The position numbers and the translations under genes were made by a program. A stretch of DNA of 64,000 nucleotides from Platerodrilus igneus (Eukaryota > Arthropoda > Insecta > Coleoptera > Lycidae). The stretch covers positions 3,296,501-3,360,500 of the forward strand of contig JARFIW010001215.1 of NCBI GenBank assembly GCA_036346225.1, given 5' to 3'. The notes beneath the pieces were generated by a model. It was not told where the DNA came from and searched no databases. It was given only the letters and a program-made list of their open reading frames with translations. Of the stretch, positions 32,839 to 44,495 are shown piece after piece. How positions within the stretch are numbered: position 1 is the first letter of the stretch; each line of letters begins with the position of its first letter.

Positions 32839-33689
32839 TGCTATGATAATAGGGTAGTTTAAGGGTAGATTAAGTCATAGGGGTCGTAGGATAAATATAA
32901 GCAACTTTAACTTTAATAAAATTAAATAATTCCAGAAATAATAAGAGTAAATCGGTCATTCTACATAATGTCACTGTATATAAAATATACGGAATTAAAT
33001 GCATGAAAACATAAATATGTCTAAGTATAGTTTACAAGTAAAGATAAGATTTTAAAACTCAATAAATTGCATCAAAATTAAATTACCGGGCAATAGATAA
33101 ATTGGCATTGCAAATATTTAACAATTGCGTCTAAAATATCAACATAAACGCATCTTAAATAATTTATTATTAGAAAATCGTTACGTGACTAGAGAAGAAC
33201 ACATTTGTTCAGAAAACCAACATTCAGTGGAAAACAAATAAACACCAGGCGGTTCAATTATATGATAAATTAACAAGCATCGAATACGTGAGTTAATGAA
33301 AAGCTAAAAGTTGGAAATCTTACGATAATACTGCAATATGCTGAATGCGGACGTGATGAATAGAGCATTCGTCGAATATTTAAACTAGATAATTTGTACA
33401 AATTCCGAGTTCTGCCAGATAAGGCAAAAGTACCAGCCTTGATTGTAAACACGTAAATGAAAACCATTGGAGGAAAGGCTTATATATAGGATAGAAACTA
33501 AACGACATTTTAGTTTATATTTAACTGAGCAACAACTTTGAAGGTGTTAAAAACCCACGCAATTAGTGAAATAAAAATTAAACAAATGAGATTTAAAAGT
33601 GCGAGACTTTTGTGCTACGAAATATAAGCCGATCTATAGATAGACGTACGTTAAACAACTTAATTAAATTCATTTTTAATATTAACAAA

Positions 33690-33915
33690 ACAGGGCTTCT
33701 GATTTGGGACGTTTAATTTCGGTGATACTCTAATTTGGACACATTCCAATTTGGGATGTTTGATATTTTAATTTGGACATATTTTAAATTTAACATATTC
33801 TAATTTGGACATATTCTAATTTGGGACGTTTAATTTCGGATGTACTTAAATTTGGTACGATTTTAATTGGAAGCGATTTATAGGAGGCGATTCTTATATG
33901 GGGACGGTATTTTGT
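33690..33915. repeat. Irregular AATTTGGAC repeat cluster
   Basis: TAATTTGGGACGTTTAATTTCGG or a close variant occurs at both ends of this stretch, and TCTAATTTGGACATATT is repeated between them. Confidence 0.7.
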
Positions 33916-35250
33916 TGATGTCTTAACGCAAACAAAAATATACCAATAAGCAAAGCGGACACAGCAAGGGGATGCAGATCATAGACTAGGATGGAACTCT
34001 AGAACCCATTCCAGGTTAGCAATTTTTAATACACTGTATTATTGAAAGACTATTTTCAATTTAATATTTGCTATGCATTGTATATTTGTAAGACCATCAA
34101 AAAGGTCACTTAAAAATATATGAAAACAGCGGAAGGTATCTTAGAACGTTCGAATGTCCTTGAATGTAATTAAAAGATATTTTTGCTGGCTTTCAAAAAA
34201 GCATAAATCTCGTCTATGTAGATATTTTGTACAAAAAGGAAAATTTTGAGTGTTGTAAATATTACCAATTATTATATGTGTGTTCTAGAATTGCTTTATT
34301 TGATTCAATAAGATTTTAAGCTAGTCGGGGTAAAATCCTAATTTAACATTTCATATCAAATGGGACGAATAGCACAGCAATAAAAAGAATATCACAGCAA
34401 AGCAAATTATTTACGCGCCAAATTAATTAAGTTATATAGTGAAAACGGACGGGTATTAAAGTATTTTTATATTTAAATTGAAATGTTAAAATTACTAAGA
34501 AGGAAAGAAAGCTTTAGAGTACATAAAAGCTCAAGGATACGCATAAGAAATTATAATAATTTAATCAAACGCATGGAATCAAAAAGGGGGCCTGCATGCA
34601 TAAGAAAATCGATAATTTTAAACGCAAAGGTATCCATTTTAGAAGCCAACGTTCGTTTATACAAATACTAAGAAGGGAAGAAACCGAGAATTGTTGTTCT
34701 AAACGGTCGGTTATTTTAAGAAACACCTGATGGTTAAATGTCAGGTTCATAGAATCTTAAACGAACATTAGCACAAAATTCCATAGAAATTGTTTGCAAC
34801 GGTCGATTTGTATAAGCTGTTAAATATCAAGTGTCTTGAGAAGTGAGTGGAATAAACGATCGATAAGGTAAAACAGACAGAGAAACGTATACATAAAGCG
34901 TTGGGTAGTAGTCACGTCGAAATATACGGGTAAATGTGAAGGACGAATACAATATCGATTTTCTGTAACTTAAGAGGGGGTTCTAAAGGAGACAACAAAT
35001 ATGCGTAGAACGGAGATAGATAGCTGACAGGTGGAGCGTCGTGACGAGAAGAAATTATATCATTGGTTGATGGCCAGCAGTTTTCAAGAAGAGCGCGTAC
35101 GTTACGGTGGTAAACAAAATTCTTGCTAACAGCACGACGAAAGTGGTATTTTTGGAGAAGTTAGTGTTCGTTACGTTCAAAATTTTAGGAAGCAGCTTCC
35201 AAAACAAGCTTTTCAAGTGAAACAGGTTTCACTAGGGGAGTTTAAAAATG

Positions 35251-35260
35251 ATATAAATAC
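35251..35260 (+). promoter_or_regulatory. TATA box of LTR unit
   Basis: GATATAAATACACG lies in the position equivalent to GATATAAATAC at 37447 and to CTATATATAC in the 40-51 kb LTRs. It is followed by a TTAAAGCTCTC word. Confidence 0.4.
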
Positions 35261-36427
35261 ACGAACAAAGATATTAAAGCTCTCTTTCTTCCCATTAAGA
35301 TCTGAATACGGGTTTAGATCTACAACATAATAGTAGTAAAAGCTCTTTCGGCTATCAATTATTGTGTGTTCAGTAAAGTTGCATTAAACATCCTGTTTAG
35401 AAATTATAAAAGCTGTAGTAGCGGACCGCATGTTGTAAAGTGATATTGCACGAGTTGGTGCTTGTTTAGAAAAAAAGGTGCCGTTACTACAACAAAGCTA
35501 TTAAATGAAGGGATGATATTTGGGGTAAACAAAACTGAAAGCGTAATTTGTATGCATGAAATATTTGGTATGGAATGTTACTGTTGAGACGAAGCTAATA
35601 TCTGGGGGAGAAGAACAGTAGTGGTAACGGAGATTTGGATGGTGGTGATCTGTGGATCCAGGCATCATCGTAGTAGATGGACACAACGACGAGGGTTTCT
35701 GGTAACCATCTTCAGCGGGGAACAAAAGTGACTTCAGGTAACGAACTTTAAATTTCTTTTTTTTATAAACATTTGTTTGATATTTTTGGTGTTTGTGTGT
35801 TTGACTTATTGGTGGCGTATTTATTACCTTTAAAACTTGTTTAAAAAAAGTACATGTGCAGGACAATTAATTTTGATTATTAAAAAAGGGTTTATTGATG
35901 ATACATAAAGGTTTATTTTGCTGTTGTAAGGAGTAAACGGGTCTTTAAATTTGTTTTCAATAAAGTGTAAGGTTTCAAAAGCATTTACAAAATCTGGGTT
36001 ATAATGAGCACACAATAGACCAGTATGAAGTCAAACTAGGGTTGCTTGTGGGGCCCATCTACTCGTATCATGTAGAATTTGTGTAAAATATATTAAAACC
36101 CAAGGACTTTAAAGCATTTAATAATTGAGCTGGTAAAAATTGTACTAAATTGTCTGTACCAAGGTATAAATATTTTATTTGTTAATATGTTAAATAAAAG
36201 GTTGTATGGTTGTTGTATTATTTTGGTAATTTCATTTGTGTGTGTGTGTGAGAGAGGTATGTACTTAAAATGATAGGTATTCAAGAAGAGGCCGATTGCT
36301 GTGCTAGCCAGGGTGAGCAGAGAAATACGAAGGCGTCCCAAAGTAAAGGGTAAGAAATTTTTTTTTTAAAATTTTATGCAGAGAAAGGGGTGGGCACGAA
36401 ATTTAAAAGAGTACCGCGGCACTTTTA

Positions 36428-36452
36428 TGACGCCCAATTTGTGGGGCTCGAA
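36428..36452 (+). other. Primer-binding site, tRNA-Lys(CTT) type
   Basis: TGACGCCCAATTTGTGGGG then CTCGAA, complementary to the 3' end of tRNA-Lys(CTT) with about three mismatches. It follows the LTR end. Confidence 0.7.
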
Positions 36453-36505
36453 TGGTTGTTAGGAAAAGGCTCGAGTGTTCCAAAGACTGTCCCAGAGTAC
36501 CACGG

Positions 36506-36507
<2 letters not shown>

Positions 36508-36547
<40 letters not shown>
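36508..36547. repeat. (TA)n microsatellite
   Basis: A TA run directly after CCACGGCA and before the next LTR start. Confidence 0.95.
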
Positions 36548-36553
<6 letters not shown>

Positions 36554-37446
36554 AAATTCAAAGGGTTAAATTTGGGGTAAACAATAAACTTTGACCACCC
36601 TGTGTAGAGAAAAGAACAAATTATTTACGGCAAAATTTATTTAATTCATTTACGGAGAACGGACAAGTATTGACGTATTTTTATAATTAGTGATTGAAAG
36701 GTTAAAAGTACATAAAAAAAAACAGTTTTAAAACAAATAGAATAGGCCCAATTTATTTTAATTCAACACGTAAAAGCATTAGAAAACCCACTAGGGTAAG
36801 GAAAATCAATAATTCCAAGGCAAAAGGTTTCTTTGTAACAAGCAAACGTCAGTTTATCTAATACAACGAAATATAATCTCCAAGAATTGTTGTTTTAAAC
36901 AGTCTATAATTAATGAACACCTGCATTTTTAAAAAGTTACATTCGTCGAAATTATGAGCATTAATAAAACAAGACTTCATAAAAAATAATTTCAACCGTC
37001 GGTTGGTTCGAACAACAAGCTAACAAATTTTTTAAAGAGCAAGGGAGATCCACGATCGGTTATATATTACAGATAGAGACAGAGATAAAAGCGTTGATAT
37101 TTAAAACGCACGTACTAATCCACGTGGAGTGAAGATAGGCTGTCAGCAATATCGATTTTCTATAACACACGTGGAGTTTTGAACGCGACAGCAGACATGC
37201 ATCAGACAGAGATGAAAATATTACAGGCGGCGTTTTATGACGACACAGAATAGTATCATTGGTTCAGAACAGACAGTTTTTTAAACGTTACGAACACGCG
37301 ACAGGTGGAGCGATTTCGGATACATACGGCACGTAGGACGGCGTACATTTCATAAATTTTCAACACGGTTATATCAAAATTTGCAGAATTGTTATTTGAA
37401 AATAAGCTTTTCGCGTGAAGTGTGTCCGGGAGGTAGCATTTTTAAA

Positions 37447-37457
37447 GATATAAATAC
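37447..37457 (+). promoter_or_regulatory. TATA box of LTR unit
   Basis: GATATAAATACTC, equivalent in position to the TATA elements of the related LTRs. Confidence 0.4.
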
Positions 37458-38576
37458 TCTAGCTAAATTATTAGGTCGCTCTTTGTTTTCTCATTGCTTT
37501 TATACTACTATACTACAATAGACCAACATTATAGTAGAGTTTTGTTATGTGAGTATTAGATATGTTCCTAATACAGTAAATATAGTGCTAGCACGTATAG
37601 CTGAGTAGCAGTGGCCTTCTAATTATTAACGAGAGATACGTGTAGAGTAAATTAAATTAATAGAGGTCCGGCTACTATTTTACCAAGCTAGAAAATCAAT
37701 AAATAGAAGCATAATATACGTGGGTAAGCATCACAAACAACCAAGAATAGTATGCTATTATGGATTGGTACTTTGAAACAAAGCGCTTGGCGAATAATTG
37801 GGGTTATCGTCTATGAATATGCGGAGTATCACAGCGCATGGGCACGAAGCAGAAATGTTCTGGTGATCAGGAATGGAGGCCTGAAGCATTCTTCAGGTAA
37901 TTTATTTGAAATTTCTGTGAGTGAATTTTGGAGTTTATTTATGGTTATATAAACTTATTGGAAAAGATACATGTACTGGACAATTTATTGGGTTATTTAA
38001 ATATTGAAAAAGGGTGTCTTTAAAACTTACTAAATTTTATTCTGGATATAAATTCGATTGTAAAGAATAAACGGGTCTATTAAATTTGGTATTAATTTAT
38101 GCAAGGTAAAAGGCATATATTAAATAAACTGGGTTATTATGAGCTCACCATACTCCAGAGTACAATCAGTTTAGGGTATTATGTGGGGCTCATCTACTCA
38201 TATTTTATTAAATTTGTTTGCAAATAATTAGAAAAACAAGGACTTTAAAAACATATCACATTTTGAGTTTGTAATTAGTGTACCAAACTGTTTTACACAT
38301 GAATAATTTGTCTGTAAATAGCGGTAAATAAAAGATTGTATGATTGTTGTATTATTTGGTGATTTATTGAATGGTGTGCGAGTGTGAAAGAAGAATGGTT
38401 TTATATTTAGGTATCCGAGAAAAGGCACAGCTGAGCTAGCCAAGGAAGCTGTTGAAGATTTTTTGAAGCAGAAAGTAAGCGGGTAAGAAATTTTGTTTTG
38501 TAATTTTTTTATTTTTGAAAATTATTTGATGACACTGGCGATGTCAAACCTTAATGTCCCCATTACAGAAATCTTA

Positions 38577-38601
38577 TGACGCCCAATTCGTGGGGCTTGA
38601 A
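38577..38601 (+). other. Primer-binding site, tRNA-Lys(CTT) type
   Basis: TGACGCCCAATTCGTGGGG then CTTGAA, the complement of the tRNA-Lys 3' end with a few changes. Confidence 0.7.
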
Positions 38602-38651
38602 TGGTTGTTAGGAAAAGGTTCGAGTGTTCCTGATAATTTTCCCGATCACAG

Positions 38652-38653
<2 letters not shown>

Positions 38654-38688
<35 letters not shown>
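38654..38688. repeat. (TA)n microsatellite
   Basis: A TA run between an LTR unit and the inverted repeat that carries a tRNA-like gene. Confidence 0.95.
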
Positions 38689-38693
<5 letters not shown>

Positions 38694-38785
38694 ATTAATA
38701 AGATGAAATAATAACTTAGACTTTTTAAGCAAAGCCCAAATGATCATTTCAAATCGAGCTAGTAATTGAAAGAAGAAAAATATAA

Positions 38786-38858
38786 GGCCTTGGACAGGAT
38801 TTTAACCTGCAGCTCAGTTTTGCTGGAACTGTGCGTTTACCAATTACGCTACCAAGGC
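38786..38858 (-). tRNA. tRNA-like gene with full cloverleaf (Ala-type AGC anticodon, atypical loop)
   Basis: The 73-nt sequence folds as GCCTTGG/CCAAGGC (acceptor), TA then GCGT/ACGC (D arm), CAGTT/AACTG with loop CCAGCAA (anticodon arm), a 4-nt variable region, and GCAGG/CCTGT with loop TTAAAAT (T arm). The A box TAGCGTAATTGG is good; the B box GGTTAAAATCC has one change from the usual C. Position 33 is C instead of the nearly invariant U, and no CCA is encoded. It could be a tRNA pseudogene or the head of a tRNA-derived SINE; a working tRNA is less likely. Confidence 0.5.
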
Positions 38859-39003
38859 CGATGGCTATAATTGGGAAATTTACAAACCCAAATCGTGTAC
38901 AGTACCATATATAAACCTAAGTCTCAATTACCTTTAGCATTTTTGTCAATAATATCTGAAATTGTCAAGTTTTTGACTTATGTCAGATATAGACAGGAAG
39001 CAA

Positions 39004-39054
39004 CGCACAGTTCCGGCAAAACTGAGATGCAGGTTCAAATCCTGTCCAAGGCCT
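39004..39054 (+). pseudogene. 3' half of the same tRNA-like sequence
   Basis: The right-arm copy starts at the end of the D stem (CGCACAG) and keeps the anticodon arm (loop CCGGCAA), a perfect B box GGTTCAAATCC and the 3' acceptor strand. The 5' half is missing. Confidence 0.7.
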
Positions 39055-39192
39055 TATATTTTTCTTCTTTCAATTACTAGCTCGATTTGAAATGATCATT
39101 TGGGCTTTGCTTAAAAAGTCTAAGTTATTATTTCATCTTATTAATTACAATACGTTAGTATTTATCAACTTACCTTGTGTAAAAACTACTTA

Positions 39193-39198
<6 letters not shown>

Positions 39199-39262
<64 letters not shown>
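39199..39262. repeat. (TA)n microsatellite
   Basis: The longest TA run in the window (about 64 bp), preceding an inverted LTR unit. Confidence 0.95.
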
Positions 39263-39266
<4 letters not shown>

Positions 39267-39992
39267 CTGTGATACCTTACCATTATTCGTGAACTAAGGT
39301 TTTCAAATCGAGCCCCAGAGTTGGGCCGTCAAGATTATGCTGTGATGTGCTCCTTTGGTCACGGGAACTCCTTTATTTACTTTTCCTAGGTGATTATTAT
39401 AATTAAAATATGCCTACTCTTTAATACATTTTATACATTTTCCATCCAATAAAATCGTCCCAACAAGTTCGTGTCACTAATACCTTATAATCGTTCTTTT
39501 ACACTTTCCTATTTTATATCTAAATGTTCAATCATTGGTCCCTAATACTGCGTCGCCCTTCAATCATATTTTACAATACTTTTCACTTATAATTTTGATA
39601 TTACAGGTTTGTCCAAAGGTTGATTCTACTAAAATAAGTGCCGAAATGTTACACATATAAACCTGGATCTGTGTGGTTAATAGTGGAATTTCTATAGACG
39701 CATCCGGTTTTTCGATTAGCAAATGTACATTCTATGGCTTATTAATATACAACTCAGTGTAAATAGTTGAATACTGTGCTTTCTCACGTCATCAAGTCAT
39801 TTGTTTTACGTCTTGGCACTTATACTTTGACTATTATACTCCAAATACTTTAACATTTGTAAAGTACGGCAAACATAAAATTTTCAGTTACGGATCTGAT
39901 ATTTGGCTTTCTTGGCATACACTACTTTCAACAAAATAACCTTTATACCCTTTTAGCTCTTACTGACACTTCAATATATATATATAGTATAT
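39263..39992 (-). mobile_element. Truncated LTR-PBS-tail unit (minus)
   Basis: Begins ATTACTGTGAT next to (TA)n, has an inverted tRNA-Lys-type PBS at 39307-39331, then an inverted LTR end (GATTATGCTGTGATG) and about 600 bp of LTR-like sequence. It is cut at about 39980 by the Gypsy-type element. The part from 39651 is repeated at 44151 as part of the tandem duplication. Confidence 0.5.
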
Positions 39993-42091
39993 TACTCATA
40001 TTTAGACCAGGGATAGACCAAATTTAAATAATCATAATCAAATAATTTTAATCACCGTGTATAATGACATATTATTAGATAATACAGAACGTTATTAAAA
40101 CCGTGAAAGCATTAAAAATTTATTAGTTTCATTAAACATAAGAGATTTAACATCATGTACAAGACGCTTTATATCAAAACGAAGCAGTTATTAAAAACTT
40201 GCGTGTAATGTAATTATTCCTAAACAAATGGAAATTACGTGCAAAATTTATATTAATTAACCCTAGTTTGCAAGTAACCGGTATTGAACAAAACGTACAG
40301 ATAATATCTATAGTAACTTGTAACCCATAAAATGCAAATCCTAGAAGTGTTAGTTAGAACGTCAGGATGTTTGAACACACCTGCGTATTTTAAAAGGCAA
40401 TTTCAGTTTAATTTGTTTAGATAACATGTCGATTCTAAGGATATTGAAACGGTCAGATGCTTTACACGAAATACAAAACAGGGTTTATTTAAAGCTCATT
40501 CGGCCGAAAATTATTGCAGATAATTAATGTATTACAAAGAATCCTGGAGAAACCGGGGCTTAATATTCACGAGAAGGTGCGATACGTTTAACCCAGATAG
40601 TCCACATGGACTAAAATATAATCGATAATAAAGAATATCAATTTGCACCAATACGAACAGGTTAGAAAAGGATAGAAAATGCGTCAAGCAAAGACACATA
40701 TAGTAAAAGGCGTGATTTAAGCAACGTTACGAGGGTCACAATTGGTTGAAAATAGGATGCAAATATCAGAGGTAGAAACAACGATTTCTGTACAAAATTA
40801 ATTAGTTTTTCTCGGACATGTTTGCGTGCCGTGTGAGAATTTCTGATATTTAAATGGGGCGAGTGAGAAATTCGTAAAAACCGACGCGCGAGCGACGGAC
40901 TGGGAACATAGAATGAGAAATTCTTAAGAATTGTCTGTTTTGAGGACAAAAGCGACGTGCCGGCTATTCGCTATATATACCGGTGGTAATATGAATTTCG
41001 GCCTCTTAGACTTTTGACTATTCGATGCGTTAAAAGCTCTTAGATCTTCGACTTGATTGAACGCGTTAAACAGTGCTTTTTAGTTTTCCGGTTTTAATAT
41101 TAAATAATTTAAACAGTTTGCTCGAATATTATGTGATTTAAAACAGTTTGTTATTTACGTGCTAACATGAATGTACTTTAGTGCACTTAGATACAAGGTA
41201 ATAAAATTTAGTATCACTGTACCAATTAGCAAAATTTACGACGACAAATGTATACACAAAAGTAGGCAGTTTTGGCGTATATTGGTGAAAGACGCATGAA
41301 TTTCTCTGCTATTTTTCGGGGTGTTAATAATTAAATGGTTCAAATACGTGTCTGGATCCACGAAACAAGGGTCAGATATACACAGATGAGTTCCGGAAAA
41401 GCCCAGAAACAACTTTAAATAAATGGTGATGGAGAAAATTTTAAAAGCGTTGAGAATTAGAAGCCGTAAATATAATCCTGTTGGAATGGTGTGATTAACT
41501 AAAGGGACGATGTACATTGAAGCTACGAGGACAGTAACCTTCAGGTAAATTATACTATTTTGTTTGACATTTTGTGTGTGTTGAATAACTTTATAATTGA
41601 TTTACTTTAAATGGACATTAGTGAAATTGTACTAACCATAAAATTTTAATTTTAAGGTGAAATTTGCTTGTTTAAGTAGAAAGGGTATTTAGTATTGATG
41701 TTCTGGATTATGATAAAAATATGGGTATGTCTTTGAGCTCAATTAGACGAACTTGGTTAATTAACGTAAAGGGTGGTAGATGCTCCTTTGTACTCTGCAT
41801 ATATTCTTATAGTAATTAGTAGGCATCCTACAAGGACTTTAATTCTGGATGCACATTAAAATGATAATAAATTTAATTTTGAAATTTTCCGATATTAAAA
41901 TTTATGCTGAATATTAATTTTGAAATTTTAATGTATTGTGAATATTGATGTAAATAGAGTTGACGTTGATGTTTGTGGTAGGAATGTGTTTGTTTTTTTT
42001 ATGTATGAGGATGAAAGCTATCTAGAGGAGCAGCCGAGGCGATTAACAGAAGAAAGTCAATGGACCAGGTAAATCAAGAGGTTTCACAGCA
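39993..42091 (+). repeat. LTR1 (5' LTR, copy 1)
   Basis: Starts TACTCATATTTAGACCAGG, ends GGTTTCACAGCA. About 2.1 kb; the same ends as LTR2 and LTR3. Long minus-strand frames inside (for example 40662-40949, 41236-41517) recur in every LTR copy but show no domain and are treated as chance. Confidence 0.9.
40971..40980 (+). promoter_or_regulatory. LTR promoter TATA box
   Basis: CTATATATACCGGTGG, about 1 kb into the LTR, conserved in LTR2 (45471-45480), LTR3 (50665-50674) and inverted in LTR4 (about 53013-53022). This is the likely start region of element RNA. Confidence 0.55.
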
Positions 42092-42095
42092 TTCT

Positions 42096-42120
42096 TGGCG
42101 ACCCAAAAGTGAGGCTCGAG
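42096..42120 (+). other. Primer-binding site, tRNA-Lys(CTT) type
   Basis: TGGCGACCCAAAAGTGAGG then CTCGAG, four bases after the LTR end. It resembles the complement of the tRNA-Lys 3' end (TGGCGCCCAACGTGGGGC) with several changes. Confidence 0.65.
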
Positions 42121-42234
42121 TTCCAAATAAAATTTTTGTGATTTTATTCCAGGAAACTGGCGATCTGAGAGAGAGAGTTTTGTGTGTGTATAAATTTAGG
42201 AGTATTTTAGAGTGTGTGTGAGTGATTTGAACGT

Positions 42235-43638
42235 ATGCAGAGAAAGGAGTGGTTAAGGAGTCAAGGAGTGGAAATTGGAAGTGACGATAGTGCATTGTGT
42301 GAGAAAATTTCGAAAATGGAAGAAGCTGGAGGCAGTAGAGATCAGTCGAGGACGGAATCAGGAGAAACAGGAAATGAGTTAATGATGAGAATGTTAGAGG
42401 AAATGCGATTAGCTAGGGAAGAATCGAATAGAGCGATGGAGGAGTCTAACAGAAAATTAGAACTGCTAAGCGATGAATCGAATAGAGCGAGAGAGGACTC
42501 AAATCGGAAATTTGACCAATTAAATCAGGAATTAGGGAATAAAATAGAAAAATCGACGAGAGAATTTACAGAATTTAAAAATAGTCTTACCGTGAAACTG
42601 GGGGAAGTTGAAAACAGGGTTGACAAAAATGAGCGTGATATTACAGGTCTTCGACAGGAAATGGGACATTTAAAGTCCGAAGTACGCATGTTCTGTGAAG
42701 AAGAGATTAATGTAAAAATGACTGAAGTGACGGACTCATGTAGGGATCAGTTAGGCAGGGTAGAACGCGAAGTTAGTAATATCAAATACAACATGTCAAA
42801 TTTTACGGGGGATGGTCCCAGATTTTCTACAGGTGGAGTATCATTGGACCAACACATGAAGTTCTATGGCGATAACAGGGTAAATCCACAAATTTTTATT
42901 AATAGTGTAAGAAATCTAGTGGGAAATTTATTTGACGAACAGACTAAACTGAATACGATAAAGGCTTTATTAAAGGACAATGCGGAAGCGTGGTACAATT
43001 TAGTAGGACAGGACATAGACACCTACATGGACTTTGAGGACAAATTTTTAAAGCACTACTGGAGTGACCACAGACAAGACCAGGTACGAGACGACTTAAT
43101 CACAGGGAAATTTAAGGGAGAATTTTCAGGAAGTAGGGAACAATATGCTATACGCAAGTATAGCATAGCAAAGCAACTGAACCCACCACTGACGGACCGA
43201 CAAATTATTAAGTATTTATCACGACACTTCGAGGTAGAAGTAAGACAACACGTAGCACTACAGAACATAGTGGACAGAGAAATATTTTTAGAATACCTGC
43301 AGAGGTACGACGACGTAAGTAGTGGACGACCTCGGGATAATAGGGAAAGACAGATCAATACAGTTAGGTTTGACAATAGACGGGACAACTACGCTAGACG
43401 GTGGAATAGTTACGGATACCAGCGACAGAATTGGGAACAGCGACGACCATACGTTAGGAGTAATAGTTTAGAAAGGGGACCTGCACCGAGACCGGGACCT
43501 ACCAGAATGAATAGTTCACCAGACATGAGGGGGACTGCTAATACAGACACGGAACGAGTGGAAACGCCTAGGACATACGCGGAGGTGACGGCTAGACCAG
43601 GACCGAGTAGGGAAAACAGACCTGGACAGGATTTTTAG
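42235..43638 (+). CDS. gag: Gag polyprotein (copy 1, intact)
   Basis: 467 residues starting at the first ATG after the leader. Residues about 50-190 are charged heptad-like sequence with repeated (E/D)ESNRxxE(L/D) units, predicted coiled coil. About 200-340 is a helical capsid-like region (KFYGDNRVNPQIFINSVRNLVG..., AWYNLVG, LKHYW, QYAIRKYSIAKQL) of Gypsy-type Gag. The C-terminus (about 365-467) is rich in Arg, Pro and Gly with no CCHC knuckle and probably binds RNA. The stop is reached at GATTTTTAG, and the protease frame continues in -1. Confidence 0.82.
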   Translation: MQRKEWLRSQGVEIGSDDSALCEKISKMEEAGGSRDQSRTESGETGNELMMRMLEEMRLAREESNRAMEESNRKLELLSDESNRAREDSNRKFDQLNQELGNKIEKSTREFTEFKNSLTVKLGEVENRVDKNERDITGLRQEMGHLKSEVRMFCEEEINVKMTEVTDSCRDQLGRVEREVSNIKYNMSNFTGDGPRFSTGGVSLDQHMKFYGDNRVNPQIFINSVRNLVGNLFDEQTKLNTIKALLKDNAEAWYNLVGQDIDTYMDFEDKFLKHYWSDHRQDQVRDDLITGKFKGEFSGSREQYAIRKYSIAKQLNPPLTDRQIIKYLSRHFEVEVRQHVALQNIVDREIFLEYLQRYDDVSSGRPRDNRERQINTVRFDNRRDNYARRWNSYGYQRQNWEQRRPYVRSNSLERGPAPRPGPTRMNSSPDMRGTANTDTERVETPRTYAEVTARPGPSRENRPGQDF

Positions 43639-43639
43639 A

Positions 43640-44150
43640 ACGCGACAGACCACTAGATTTCAGTGTAAATGTATATGAACATCCACGTGAATTTTTCAAA
43701 ATTGAGGAGGAAGTAGAGCCAGAAACTAAGGAAAAATTATGTTTGCCAATTATTAATTTAGAAATTTTTGAGAATAATGTAGAAGTATTACTTGATACAG
43801 GGGCAGAGGCGAGTTTAATATCGGAGGAATTCGTCAGCAAAATTAGGGATAAGGTTTGTGATAGAATTATGCCTATAAAGCGTAGCCATTTAGTAGCTCC
43901 AAATAAAAGAAGTTTGCTGTAGTAAATAGTGTTGTGGTGCTTAGGATAGATATAGGAGATTTAAGCTGTGAACAGGAGTTTGTAATAGTACCTGGACTGA
44001 AGTTTCAGAGCATTTTAGGTGTTGACTGTATGATGAAGTTAGGGTTTTGATAGATATGGAACGGAAGGTAATAAGGATTAATGATATGGTAGTGCCATGG
44101 AAGGGCAGTTATGAAGTAACAGAGGATGACACGGGGTTTAGTATTAATGT
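43640..44150 (+). pseudogene. Protease region, copy 1, broken
   Basis: Continues the -1 frame after gag and includes the LLDTGAEASLIS active site near 43785-43820. One A is missing in an A run near 43905 compared with copy 2, and another base is lost near 44040. It ends abruptly at the duplication junction. Confidence 0.75.
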
Positions 44151-44495
44151 ACACATATAAACCTGGATCTGTGTGGTTAATAGTGGAATTTCTATAGACG
44201 CATCCGGTTTTTCGATTAGCAAATGTACATTCTATGGCTTATTAATATACAACTCAGTGTAAATCCTTGAATACTGTGCTTTCTCACGTCATCAAGTCAT
44301 TTGTTTTACGTCTTGGCACTTATACTTTGACTATTATACTCCAAATACTTTAACATTTGTAAAGTACGGCAAACATAAAATTTTCAGTTACGGGATCTGA
44401 TATTTGGCTTTCTTTGGCATACACTACTTTCAACAAAATAACCTTTATACCCTTTTAGCTCTTACTGACACTTCAATATATATATATATATATAT

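Larger units (their letters stand above)
32839..36507 (+). mobile_element. LTR-PBS-tail unit with 5' extension (plus)
   Basis: From about 34340 to 36427 this aligns with the LTR unit 36548-38576: ACGGACGGGTATTAAAGTATTTTTAT, GAATTGTTGTT, GATATAAATAC and GTGGGGCCCATCTACTCGTAT. A tRNA-Lys-type PBS is at 36428-36452, and the unit closes with CCCAGAGTACCACGGCA, a copy of its own LTR 3' end AGAGTACCGCGGCA. The first 1.5 kb (32839-34340) is extra: it starts TTGCTATGATAATAGGG like an inverted LTR 3' end and includes repeats at 33690-33915. No gag or pol. Confidence 0.6.
36548..38653 (+). mobile_element. LTR-PBS-tail unit (plus)
   Basis: A 2.0-kb LTR (36548 to about 38574), a tRNA-Lys-type PBS, then about 50 bp ending CCCGATCACAGCA before (TA)n. 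It shares its start with the inverted unit at 30766-32799 and its body with 34340-36427. A TATA element is at 37447-37457. No coding region was recognised. Confidence 0.65.
38693..39146. repeat. Fold-back element with 143-bp arms carrying tRNA-like sequence
   Basis: The left arm 38693-38835 is the inverse of 39004-39146 with few differences. The spacer 38836-39003 holds the 5' part of a tRNA-like gene next to the left arm and unrelated AT-rich sequence. Both arms contain the anticodon arm to 3' end of the tRNA-like sequence. It is flanked by (TA)n on both sides. Confidence 0.9.
39651..44150 (+). repeat. Tandem duplication, copy 1 (4.5 kb)
   Basis: ACACATATAAACCTGG at 39651 to GTATTAATGT at 44150 recurs at 44151-48647. 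Each copy spans flank, LTR, PBS, gag and protease. The junction falls inside the pol frame. Copies differ mainly by homopolymer and one-base indels, densest in the first 700 bp of the LTR. Confidence 0.95.
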
